A DNA stretch of 64,000 nucleotides from Rhizobium sp. Root483D2 (GTDB lineage: Bacteria > Pseudomonadota > Alphaproteobacteria > Rhizobiales > Rhizobiaceae): assembly GCF_001426685.1 (NCBI RefSeq), contig NZ_LMFB01000009.1, forward strand, positions 200,454 to 264,453, read 5' to 3'. The position numbers and the translations under genes were made by a program. Below are positions 52,872-60,855 of the stretch, piece by piece; within the stretch, counting starts at the first letter, position 1; each line of letters starts with the position of its first letter. The notes under the pieces are model-generated. The model was not told the DNA's origin, did not search any database, and worked only from the letters and a program-made list of their open reading frames with translations.

Positions 52872-54887
52872 TCAGAGATGATCGCGGTCGAAGCATGTCG
52901 CGCCCTCCCTTTCAAACACGAGCGCATCCCGCTCGAACGCTTCCAAACGCCAGGATAGATGAAACTGACGGAGATCCGACGTCAGCGTCACCTTCGAGCG
53001 CGTTGTCACGTCGGCATCACCGCTGGCGAAACTTAAAGTCCAGCCGGTATCCAGACGCGCCGATAGCGGATCGCCTTCGGTGATCTGCATGCGATCCACC
53101 ACGCGGGCGGCGGTCACGATGGCACGGTCAGTCAGGTGCTGGCGGCCGAAATCGCTGGTCAGGTTGATGGACTGCAGACCAGTGCCCACGTCAATGGCGA
53201 TGTCACGACGATGCTCCTCCCGAGCGAGTTCGACAAGTGGCACGGCCGGGGAGGTTTCGGGAGGCGGGAATACCGGAGCGATTTTGTCTTTGACCCTGCG
53301 GACCGGCAGCGAGAGCGTGCACGTACCGGGCTCAATGGAGAGCTTCGGCGAAACGGGTGACGGCCACAGGATCGGCCAAAGCTGCGTGTTCAGCACCACG
53401 CGGAGGCGGTGGCCTGCGGGAACGCGGCGGCCGGTATGGTTGAGTGCGATGCGCACGGCGAATGTTTCGCCGGGCACCAGTTTTTGCGGCTCGGAACTGC
53501 CGTTGCGGTAGGCGAGATTGAGCGCACCCCAGGTGACCAGAGTCGATGTACCGTCCGGCGCGACATCACAGATTTTCGCGACCAGAAAGGCGTCGGCCAC
53601 ATCGCAGACAGCGGTCAAATCGATGAAGGGGGCGCCGAGCATATCGACATCATCGCTCAGCAGGGGCGTGTCGAAACACAGCCCAAGGCCGTCTTCCCGG
53701 CGCTGGTCGAGCGCCATGTCCGGGACCGTGCCGCCATAGCCGCCATAGCGGCCGAAATCGCGGCCGGCGGTTACCGGCGATGACAGCAGCATCACCGCAC
53801 CCTGCGCTGCCGTCTCACTGAGTACGCCTTCGTTCAAATGCAAAAGACGCTGCGCGATATTGGGGGACGGCCATGCGGGCTCGGTGACCCAGCGGCCCGG
53901 ATGATCGGCATAAAAGGGCGCCGGCGCATGCGGCTCCGTCATCCATGCCGCATAGGCCGGCTCGTCCATGATGCCGGTATCGGCCCCATCCAGCCAGTGA
54001 CGCCACCAGCGGATCGCCTCCTGCAGGTAGCCGATGGCAGGTCCCGGATCGCCGAGGAAGGGATAAGCGTGGCTCCAAGGGCCGATCAGACCTTTGCGCG
54101 GGCCGGACAGTCCCTCCATCAAGCGCGGCACGGCGTTATAATAGGTATCATCCCAGCCGCTGATCGCATAGACCGGGATGGTGATTTTCGAAAAATCCTC
54201 GCAGACCGAACCACGCTGCCAATAGGCATCCCGGCGCTGGTGCTGCATCCAAATATCGGACCAGCAAGTGGTCGCTTCCAGCCGCTCCTCCCACATGGAT
54301 CGCCAACGCTCACCGACGATCTGCGGGTCCGGCGGCAAGGCACCGAGCCCCAGGATGAAGGATGACCACATGGCATCCTCGGTCAAAAGACAGCCGCCAT
54401 AATAATGCACATCATCGGCATAGCGATCATCCGAGCAGCAAAGAGCAATCACGGCCTTCAAGGCAGGCGGCCGGCGGGCTGCGACCTGCAGGGCGTTGAA
54501 ACCACCCCAGGAAATCCCGGTCATTCCGACGGCGCCCGTGGACCAGGATTGTGCCGCAAGCCACGCGATGATCTCCTCGGCATCGTCGAATTCCTGTTCG
54601 GTATATTCGTCGGTGAGGATGCCGTCGCTATCGCCGGACCCGCGAATATCAACGCGGCAGCAGGCAAAGCCGTGACCGGCGATATAAGGGTGCATCTTCA
54701 CATCGCGAAACACCGTGCCGTCACGCCGGCGATAGGGGATGAGTTCGAGGATCGCTGCAACCGGCGCCGTTTCGGCATCCTCCGGCAGCCAGATGGTGGC
54801 CGCAAGCCGGACACCGTCCTTCATCGGGATGAACACCGGATCAAGGCAGCGAACAGCGCGCGGGAAGGTTTCGGACACCCTGCTCAT
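52872..54887 (-). CDS. CocE/NonD-family alpha/beta hydrolase (S15 Xaa-Pro peptidase/esterase type)
   Basis: Predicted 671-residue hydrolase. The N-terminal catalytic domain has DPVFIPMKDGVRLAATIWLP, VDIRGSGDSDG and the nucleophile elbow GMTGISWGGF (Ser126). A helical cap and the C-terminal jelly-roll domain (PEPX_C) follow (FAVRIALNHTGRRVPAGHRL, LNTQLWPILWPSP). Members cleave Xaa-Pro peptides or esters/amides such as cocaine, aminoglycoside-like esters and alpha-amino acid esters. There is no signal peptide, so it acts on imported substrate. It overlaps the MFS gene by 4 nt and precedes the Dpp-type permeases. Confidence 0.9.
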   Translation of the reverse strand: MSRVSETFPRAVRCLDPVFIPMKDGVRLAATIWLPEDAETAPVAAILELIPYRRRDGTVFRDVKMHPYIAGHGFACCRVDIRGSGDSDGILTDEYTEQEFDDAEEIIAWLAAQSWSTGAVGMTGISWGGFNALQVAARRPPALKAVIALCCSDDRYADDVHYYGGCLLTEDAMWSSFILGLGALPPDPQIVGERWRSMWEERLEATTCWSDIWMQHQRRDAYWQRGSVCEDFSKITIPVYAISGWDDTYYNAVPRLMEGLSGPRKGLIGPWSHAYPFLGDPGPAIGYLQEAIRWWRHWLDGADTGIMDEPAYAAWMTEPHAPAPFYADHPGRWVTEPAWPSPNIAQRLLHLNEGVLSETAAQGAVMLLSSPVTAGRDFGRYGGYGGTVPDMALDQRREDGLGLCFDTPLLSDDVDMLGAPFIDLTAVCDVADAFLVAKICDVAPDGTSTLVTWGALNLAYRNGSSEPQKLVPGETFAVRIALNHTGRRVPAGHRLRVVLNTQLWPILWPSPVSPKLSIEPGTCTLSLPVRRVKDKIAPVFPPPETSPAVPLVELAREEHRRDIAIDVGTGLQSINLTSDFGRQHLTDRAIVTAARVVDRMQITEGDPLSARLDTGWTLSFASGDADVTTRSKVTLTSDLRQFHLSWRLEAFERDALVFEREGATCFDRDHL

Positions 54888-56155
54888 GGCGCCTCCCCTT
54901 TCGTCTCCGGCTGGGAACCACCGTCATCCTTGCGCGGCAGCCATTCGTAGACGGCGGGTGATGTCTGCGGATAGGCGACGAAATCCTCGCGGTTATCGAC
55001 CTTCGGTTGCTGCAGCGTCCGCCACAAGGCAAAGCCGGCAAAGGCGAGCGACAGGACGATCGCATACCAGAAGAAGGAGGCAGCGCCGAACTGTTCCACG
55101 CCGGTCGCCGCGATCGCCGGACCAATGGTGCCGCCCAGGGCCCAGACCAACAGCAGATTGGACGACAGCGCCACAAATTCCGACGAGGTGGCGCGGTCAT
55201 TGGCATGGGCGACGCCGAGCGGATAGAAAATTTCCGATATGCCGCCGAAGACCGAAAAAAGGATCAACAGCAACCAGAACGGTGTCGTGGCATCGATGGC
55301 GAGAAACAGCCCGCAGACCGCAGCCAGAACCAGGGAAAGCCAGAGCATCATGTTGCGCCGGTCGAGCTTGTCGGACAGCGCGCCCAGCGGAAACTGCAGG
55401 AACAGCGCACCCAGCGCCACCGCCGCCATCAGGACGACGATGCGGTCCTGGGCAAACCCAAGCTCCAGCCCGTACAGCGAACCGATGCTGGCAAAAGTCG
55501 AGGAAATCAACCCGGTCATCAGACAGGCGAGCGTGCCGAGCGGCGAGGTCCTGAATGCCCTCAAAAAATGCATGCCGACGGGCGCATGCAATTGCGGCTC
55601 CCCGACCCAGATGGCGGTGACCGGAACCAGCGCCAGCGCGTAAAAGGCGGCGGCGATCATCAGCATGGCATCACCGGCGGGATCGATGTCGCGGGCCAGC
55701 AATTGCCCCAGCCCATAGAAGAGACCGAGAACCAGGACATAAAGCGTCAGCGTGCGGCCACGTCCTGCATTCGGCACCATTGCATTCAGCCAGCTCTCGA
55801 TGATCACCGATTGACCCGCATTGACAAAACCGACGACCGCCATGACCGCCATCATCACGGCGACGCCCGGCTGGATGGCGAGTGACAGGAGAAGCACGGC
55901 CGAGAGCGCGGAAAATGCCGCGTAAGCCCGCACCTCGCCGACCGAGCGGATCAACCGTACGGACCCCATGCAGCCCACGAGGAAACCGGCGCCTTCCGCC
56001 ATGACGACGAGGCCGACAATATTGGCGCCGTCGCCATTGGCAATGATACGCAACGGCAGAAGCGTGTGAAACAGTCCCGAACCCGCAGCATGGAGCGCCC
56101 CACCAGCAAGCGGCGAGGCAATCGACCATGGCGACAGGCTTGGGATCGTGTTCAT
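54884..56155 (-). CDS. MFS transporter, YcaD-like
   Basis: Predicted 423-residue 12-helix transporter. It resembles the YcaD/MFS_1 group (GFLVGCMGSVRLIRSVGEVRA, VGFVNAGQSVIIESWLNAMVP, NAGRGRTLTLYVLVLGLFYG, FLQFPLGALSDKLDRR). The ATG at 56155 is used; the open frame continues upstream without family similarity. It sits between the flavoprotein and hydrolase genes, so it may import or export a pathway intermediate. Substrate unknown. Confidence 0.88.
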   Translation of the reverse strand: MNTIPSLSPWSIASPLAGGALHAAGSGLFHTLLPLRIIANGDGANIVGLVVMAEGAGFLVGCMGSVRLIRSVGEVRAYAAFSALSAVLLLSLAIQPGVAVMMAVMAVVGFVNAGQSVIIESWLNAMVPNAGRGRTLTLYVLVLGLFYGLGQLLARDIDPAGDAMLMIAAAFYALALVPVTAIWVGEPQLHAPVGMHFLRAFRTSPLGTLACLMTGLISSTFASIGSLYGLELGFAQDRIVVLMAAVALGALFLQFPLGALSDKLDRRNMMLWLSLVLAAVCGLFLAIDATTPFWLLLILFSVFGGISEIFYPLGVAHANDRATSSEFVALSSNLLLVWALGGTIGPAIAATGVEQFGAASFFWYAIVLSLAFAGFALWRTLQQPKVDNREDFVAYPQTSPAVYEWLPRKDDGGSQPETKGEAP

Positions 56156-56165
56156 CAACCGCCCC

Positions 56166-58268
56166 CTATTCTGCAGCGACGCGCGGCGCGACGTCCGGCT
56201 CGGCATCGACAAAGGGCGCATCGCGGCGGTACGGCTTGCCGGTATCGGCAGTGCCCAGTTCACGGGCGAGCTTGTGGCCGCTATGAACGGCATGCGCGAT
56301 CGCGCCGGGCGCCAGCGTATCGCCGATCCGCTCGACGCTTCTGATCCCGGCCGCAGTCAGTTCGTCCAGGCGGCTCATCAGCGCTTCATAGAGTTCGCCG
56401 CGCGGGGCCCGCATGCCGACGATCAGGATCGAATTGCAGGCAATAGCCGTCTCTTCTCCATTGAAGAGATGCGTCAGGGTGGCGACTTCGCCGTCAAAGG
56501 CCGTGACCATGTGCAGGGTCGTGACCGGCACGTTGCGTCTGGCCAGCGCCTTGTGCACCAACGGCAATTCGTTGGTCATGATCGTCCAGGCAGACGCCTG
56601 CCCGGCCGGCGTCACATAGGAAACGCCGATACCCAGCGACGCCAGATGCTCGGTCAGCACACCGCCCATGTAGTAATTGTCGAAATCGAAGACGAGCGTC
56701 GGGCCTTGCGGCATGCGGCCGGCGGCGATATCGTCGGGCGTGAACACGCTTGGATGTTCCAGCGTTCCGACCGGAATCTCCAACGTCGAATAAAGCATCT
56801 TCGTCCAGCGGGCACCGGTGGCGACGACGACGCGATCGGGGGCGAGATCGATGATCTCGTCAACCCCCAGATTGCTTTCGAGATACATAGAGACATTGGT
56901 TATCTCGTTCAGACGGCCGAGCCGGTATTCGGCGACACGGTTCCAGGCGGACAGGCCCGGCAATGTCTTTTCGAATGTCAGGCGGCCGCCAAAAGTCTTT
57001 CCCGCATCGGCCAGCGTTACATCGTGACCGGCGCGGCCCAGCGTCAGGGCGCATTCCAGCCCGGCAGGGCCACCGCCGACGATCAGCACCTTTTCCTTGA
57101 CGGCAGCCGCTGGCACACGTTCGGGATGCCAGCCGCGCCGCCATTCCTCGCCCGCCGTCGGGTTCTGCGTACAGCGGACCGGCACCCCGTCATGCCAGCT
57201 GGAGATGCAGATATTGCAACCGATACATTCGCGGATTTCTTCCATCCGGCCTTCGCGGACCTTGGCAGGCAGGAAGGGATCGGCAATGGACGGACGCGCG
57301 CCGCCGATGAAATCGAGGATACCCCGGCGGATCTGCGACACCATCGTATCCGGCGAGGTGAAGCGTCCAACGCCGACCACCGGCTTTTTCGTTATTGTCT
57401 TGACGAAATCGATCACCGGCTCATGGCTGCCCTCGCCGCTGAACCGCGAGGCGGAACAGTCCGTCGGGCTCGAATCCATCTTCACATCGAACAGGTCGGG
57501 ACAGTCGGCCAGAAGCTCGATCAGTTCATGCGCTTCGGACGGTTGGTTCCGGCCTGGCCGGCCGCGCAACTCTTCCAGGCTGACGCGCAGCGCGACGCCG
57601 CAATGCTGGCCGACCGCATCCTTGGTGACCTCGATCAGCTCCCGCACGAACCGCACGCGGTTGGCGATCGAGCCGCCATATTCGTCGGTGCGGTGATTAT
57701 ATTCCGGCAGCAGGAACTCATAGCCGAGATAGCCCATGCCCGCATAGACATAGACGATATCGAACCCGGCGCTTCGGGCCTTGCGGGCGGCCTGCGCCTG
57801 CCATTTCAGGACGTCGCGGATATCAGACTTGTCCATGATCTTCGGGCGCAGATTGCCCATGAACCCGGTATGGGTCGACATCCACGGAATGCCCGATGGC
57901 GAGAGCGGCGGCAAACGGCTGGCCCGGTTCATGACGGCGGCACCGCCATGCCAAAGCTCAACACCCGCCAGCGAGCCGTGCCTGTGGACGGCGTCCGTCA
58001 TCAGCGCATGGGCGCGGATATCATTGTCGTCCCACATCGTTGCCATTGGCAAGGGCGCATCGTCAGAACTCGGATCGGTGGAACAGGCACCGGTGCAGAT
58101 AACGCCCCAGCCGCCTTCGGCCTTGGCTTCCCGAAAGGCCGCGCGGACCCGTGGCAGGGCATTGGTCATGCCGCTCGCATGCGGCACCTGGTAAAAGCGG
58201 TTCGGCGCGGTCACCGGGCCGATCTTCACAGGCTCAAACAGCACGTCGTAACGGGAATCCCGCATCAT
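56166..58268 (-). CDS. FMN/FAD iron-sulfur oxidoreductase, trimethylamine dehydrogenase family
   Basis: Predicted 700-residue multidomain flavoprotein. The N-terminal old-yellow-enzyme TIM barrel (FEPVKIGPVTAPNRFYQVPH, LWHGGAAVMNR, YVYAGMGYLGYEFLLPEYN) binds FMN. A [4Fe-4S] motif CIGCNICISSW...C has four cysteines in the expected spacing. A Pyr_redox domain follows (KVLIVGGGPAGLECALTLGRAGHDV cut: VGGGPAGLE). It matches trimethylamine/dimethylamine/histamine dehydrogenases and StcD-type N-demethylases. With the Rieske oxygenase it could catalyse two successive N-demethylations, as in stachydrine breakdown. It is the promoter-proximal gene of the - strand operon, divergent from a TetR gene. Confidence 0.9.
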   Translation of the reverse strand: MMRDSRYDVLFEPVKIGPVTAPNRFYQVPHASGMTNALPRVRAAFREAKAEGGWGVICTGACSTDPSSDDAPLPMATMWDDNDIRAHALMTDAVHRHGSLAGVELWHGGAAVMNRASRLPPLSPSGIPWMSTHTGFMGNLRPKIMDKSDIRDVLKWQAQAARKARSAGFDIVYVYAGMGYLGYEFLLPEYNHRTDEYGGSIANRVRFVRELIEVTKDAVGQHCGVALRVSLEELRGRPGRNQPSEAHELIELLADCPDLFDVKMDSSPTDCSASRFSGEGSHEPVIDFVKTITKKPVVGVGRFTSPDTMVSQIRRGILDFIGGARPSIADPFLPAKVREGRMEEIRECIGCNICISSWHDGVPVRCTQNPTAGEEWRRGWHPERVPAAAVKEKVLIVGGGPAGLECALTLGRAGHDVTLADAGKTFGGRLTFEKTLPGLSAWNRVAEYRLGRLNEITNVSMYLESNLGVDEIIDLAPDRVVVATGARWTKMLYSTLEIPVGTLEHPSVFTPDDIAAGRMPQGPTLVFDFDNYYMGGVLTEHLASLGIGVSYVTPAGQASAWTIMTNELPLVHKALARRNVPVTTLHMVTAFDGEVATLTHLFNGEETAIACNSILIVGMRAPRGELYEALMSRLDELTAAGIRSVERIGDTLAPGAIAHAVHSGHKLARELGTADTGKPYRRDAPFVDAEPDVAPRVAAE

Positions 58269-58340
58269 GACTACCCTCGTTCCCTGCCGCTCTTTGGCGG
58301 ATCATTGCAGAAAGGATAGGCACGAAAAAAAATTCACGCA

Positions 58341-58399
58341 ATAGAAATTATACGATCTTATAATATCTGTTTTAATACGTTGTATTATATAGAAATTAT
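58341..58399. repeat. direct repeats and palindrome in divergent promoter region
   Basis: The 11-mer ATAGAAATTAT occurs at 58341-58351 and 58389-58399. ATTATA-CGATCT-TATAAT (58347-58364) is an inverted repeat overlapping the first copy. The 255-nt region between the flavoprotein gene and the TetR gene is strongly AT-rich and otherwise empty. These are candidate operators for the TetR-type regulator. Confidence 0.45.
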
Positions 58400-58523
58400 G
58401 GTTATGATTTCCAAGAATTTTGGTCTCGGCGTTGCGTATCGCTGCTTTTTCTGAACTTGAAATAATTTGGAAATCGCTGTGCCGGAGATGATAAAGCTGA
58501 TGTCGAATGAGCGCTGAACCCCT

Positions 58524-59183
58524 GTGATCAAGACCAAGTCTGCCAAAAGGCCCTCCACACGCTTCCGGCGGGAAACGCCGGAGGACCGACGCCGCCAACT
58601 CGGCGAGGCGGCTTTGCGGTGTATCGTCAAACACGGTAATGCCGGCGTCTCCGTGCGCCAGATCTCCGCCGAGGCCGGCGTGACGCAAGGGCTCATTACC
58701 CATCATTTCGGCGAGATCAACGAACTCGTCGCCTATGCTTTCGATATCATGTCGGAAGGCGTGCTGCAGGCGATCATCGCAGCGGTCGATGCTGCTCCGC
58801 CCTCGCCCCGCGAGAGGCTCGATGCCTTCATCGACGCCTCGTTTTCGCCAATGCTGTTCGACCGCGATGTGCTCGGCGTCTGGGTGGTCTTCTGGGGGCT
58901 CATCCTGCATTCGCCGCGGATGAGCGCCTCCCAGCAGGGCGAATATTCTTCCTATGTCGTCACCGTCGAGGGATTGCTCGCCGATCTCGCCAAGGCGGAG
59001 GGTTTTGCCATCGGCAATCTGCGGCTGACATCGATTGCCTTCACCGCCCTGCTCGACGGGCTCTGGCTCGCCTGGTGCTTGAACCCGGCCGCGTTCCGCC
59101 CTGAAGACGGAGTGGCGCTGTGCCGCAACTGGGTCGAGGGTATGCGGCGGGGTGCCTATGCCGAACCGATGCCGTTGCGATGA
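58524..59183 (+). CDS. TetR-family transcriptional regulator (BetI-like)
   Basis: Predicted 219-residue repressor. The HTH is in RRQLGEAALRCIVKHG followed by VSVRQISAEAGVTQGLITHHFG, and the C-terminal ligand domain has VWVVFWGLILHSPRM and LLDGLWLAWCLNP, the BetI-type core. BetI senses choline in betaine synthesis operons; here the divergent operon contains N-demethylation enzymes, so a quaternary or methylated amine is a reasonable ligand. Likely represses the - strand operon starting at 58268. Confidence 0.9.
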   Translation: MIKTKSAKRPSTRFRRETPEDRRRQLGEAALRCIVKHGNAGVSVRQISAEAGVTQGLITHHFGEINELVAYAFDIMSEGVLQAIIAAVDAAPPSPRERLDAFIDASFSPMLFDRDVLGVWVVFWGLILHSPRMSASQQGEYSSYVVTVEGLLADLAKAEGFAIGNLRLTSIAFTALLDGLWLAWCLNPAAFRPEDGVALCRNWVEGMRRGAYAEPMPLR

Positions 59184-59198
59184 GAGAAAGGGTTTCGC

Positions 59199-60004
59199 AT
59201 GCATGTCGTGAGCCTGCTGAAAAGCCAGATGTTCGATGTCCGGGTCGATGGAAAAACGGCGGCAACTTCAGACATCTTTCCGGATTGGCACGCCCATGAC
59301 CGGTTTGGCCTGGTGATCGACGAACCCTTCGGCGGCATCGGGGCGACACATCTTTTACAGCTGGCAATGACCTGTTCTACGATATCAAGCCCAGCCGCCG
59401 CACCACGCTTGCGGTCTATCCGGAAATCTATGCATTTCATATCGGCAAGGGCCATGGAGCCCATGCGCCCTATGATTTCTGGCCGGCGCGGCGCGAAGTC
59501 ATTCTCTCCGACGATCACCGCGAAATTCTCGATGCCATCAACGATCGCGGCATCACCCGGCTCGCCGTCCCCGAGCGGCAGCCAAGGCAGGTTACGCATC
59601 GTCCCAAGGAAGTTGACGCAGCCCTCGATCGCCTCGTCTCGGCTTTCGTCTATCGTCCGGACGGCAGGATCAGCAATGGCGATGTGGTGATCGCCGGCAA
59701 CGACAAGCGCACGGAATACAATCCTAGGCAAGCCCTTCGCCCGTTCTCTCCCGAAGGCCAAACATCCGCCGTTTCAACGTCGGCAAGGCCGGTCAAGGAA
59801 ACCGACACCTCATACCAGGACTGGCTACAGCAGCGAAGCAGCGACGTGTCAGAAGACCAGCGCCTTGCCATCGAGCAACGGCGCGAACACTTGCGGCAAA
59901 ACGGCACCGTCTGGGAATCCTATCGCCGGATTGGCATTGCCGACGCACTCGCAACTCTGGCAGGAGCCGGAAGTCCCGCCAGAGATGCGGAACGTATTGG
60001 CTGA
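59199..60004 (+). pseudogene. frameshifted conserved hypothetical gene
   Basis: The N-terminal part (MHVVSLLKSQMFDVRVDG, DWHAHDRFGLVIDEP) is read in one frame from 59199 to about 59360. From about 59363 the sensible protein continues in the -1 frame: GNDLFYDIKPSRRTTLAVYP, AFHIGKGHGAHAPYDFWPAR, ILDAINDRGITRLAVPE and ends at 60004. Together they would make about 268 residues. A single-base indel near 59355-59365 explains this, from either gene decay or a sequence error. I do not recognise a named family. It lies 15 nt after the TetR gene on the same strand. Confidence 0.6.
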
Positions 60005-60191
60005 GGCGATTTGAACGGCCGGTGCTTTTCTCGTTTGGGTGTTTGCGAGGTAACGAACGTGTACTCCCTTCGACCGGGAATACACCAACTGCTGTACAGA
60101 TCAGACTTTGGTCTGTAAGGCCGCTTTGCCAAAACCAGCTCCGCCGCCGCCGAATAGGCACCGCACGATTCTGCCGGAAAGCATAAAAAAC

Positions 60192-60401
60192 TCAATCGAC
60201 GCCGATCATCACATCGGAGGCCTTGATGATGGCATAGGCACATGCGCCAACAGTGAGGCCGAGTTCATCGACAGCTTGGTTGGTGATCGACGCCGTGACG
60301 ATCGCCCCATTGCCGATGTCGATGCGGACATGGGAGGTCGTCGCACCCTTTGTCACTTCGACGATCTTGCCTTTGATTTGATTGCGCGCGCTGATTTTCA
60401 T
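60192..60401 (-). CDS. molybdopterin-binding (TOBE) protein, molbindin
   Basis: Predicted 69-residue single Mop/TOBE domain protein, MKISARNQIKGKIVEV followed by ATTSHVRIDIGNGAIVTASIT and AYAIIKASDVMIGVD. This is the usual length and fold of molbindins, which bind molybdate as hexamers for storage or homeostasis. It is a lone - strand gene between two damaged genes; no molybdate transporter adjoins it in this window. CAGTTAT-type leader not analysed further. Confidence 0.9.
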   Translation of the reverse strand: MKISARNQIKGKIVEVTKGATTSHVRIDIGNGAIVTASITNQAVDELGLTVGACAYAIIKASDVMIGVD

Positions 60402-60479
60402 GGTGTTCCTCAGATTTTGTGCCTGGCTTTATCGTGCCGGACCTCATTGTGACCGGACCAGCATTGCCACAAACCCGGA

Positions 60480-60695
60480 CCGTGAACAACTGCGGCAACC
60501 ATGGTGCTCGGCGTCGCCGTCGCGGCAGCCATTCTCAACATCTCGCAGCTTTCGCGCGGAGGCGCGTCCCTGTCGCCTGCCGATTTTAGATGGTCATTCC
60601 TCGTCATCGGCGCAATCGGGATGGCTGCGTCATTGCGATATCTGAGCTTACGGAAGGACGCCGGCGCTGAAGTCTCGGGTCACAAAACAGACTGA
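60480..60695 (+). pseudogene. C-terminal remnant of an MFS transporter
   Basis: The frame encodes GVAVAAAILNISQLSRGGAS, then LSPADFRWSFLVIGAIGMAAS and LRYLSLRKDAGAE, which match the last two membrane helices of DHA2-type MFS exporters. The rest of the gene is absent; upstream sequence to 60402 does not continue it. Best read as a decayed fragment rather than a real small protein, though a 64-codon ORF with ATG at 60501 exists. Confidence 0.6.
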
Positions 60696-60855
60696 ATTCG
60701 AAGGACAGAAAACGGCATCAGCCATATAACAGTGTGAAATCAGCGGCTGTCAGTATTGCGAATGTCGAACAACCCTGTTGACTGCCTTGAATAGATTTGA
60801 GCTTGTTGTTATCGCCAAGAGCTTAAACATCGTCCAACAGGAGCTTTGTAACCAG

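Noticed and set aside
56148-58319. A very long + strand open frame (over 700 codons) antisense to the flavoprotein gene
   Set aside because: It has Arg/His-rich, motif-free translation, while the opposite strand encodes a complete TMADH-family protein with FMN, Fe-S and FAD motifs. GC-rich codon bias leaves the antisense frame open.
60041-60125. Short inverted repeat ACAGA...TCTGT near 60094-60115 as a terminator
   Set aside because: Five-base arms and no T-run; not above chance.
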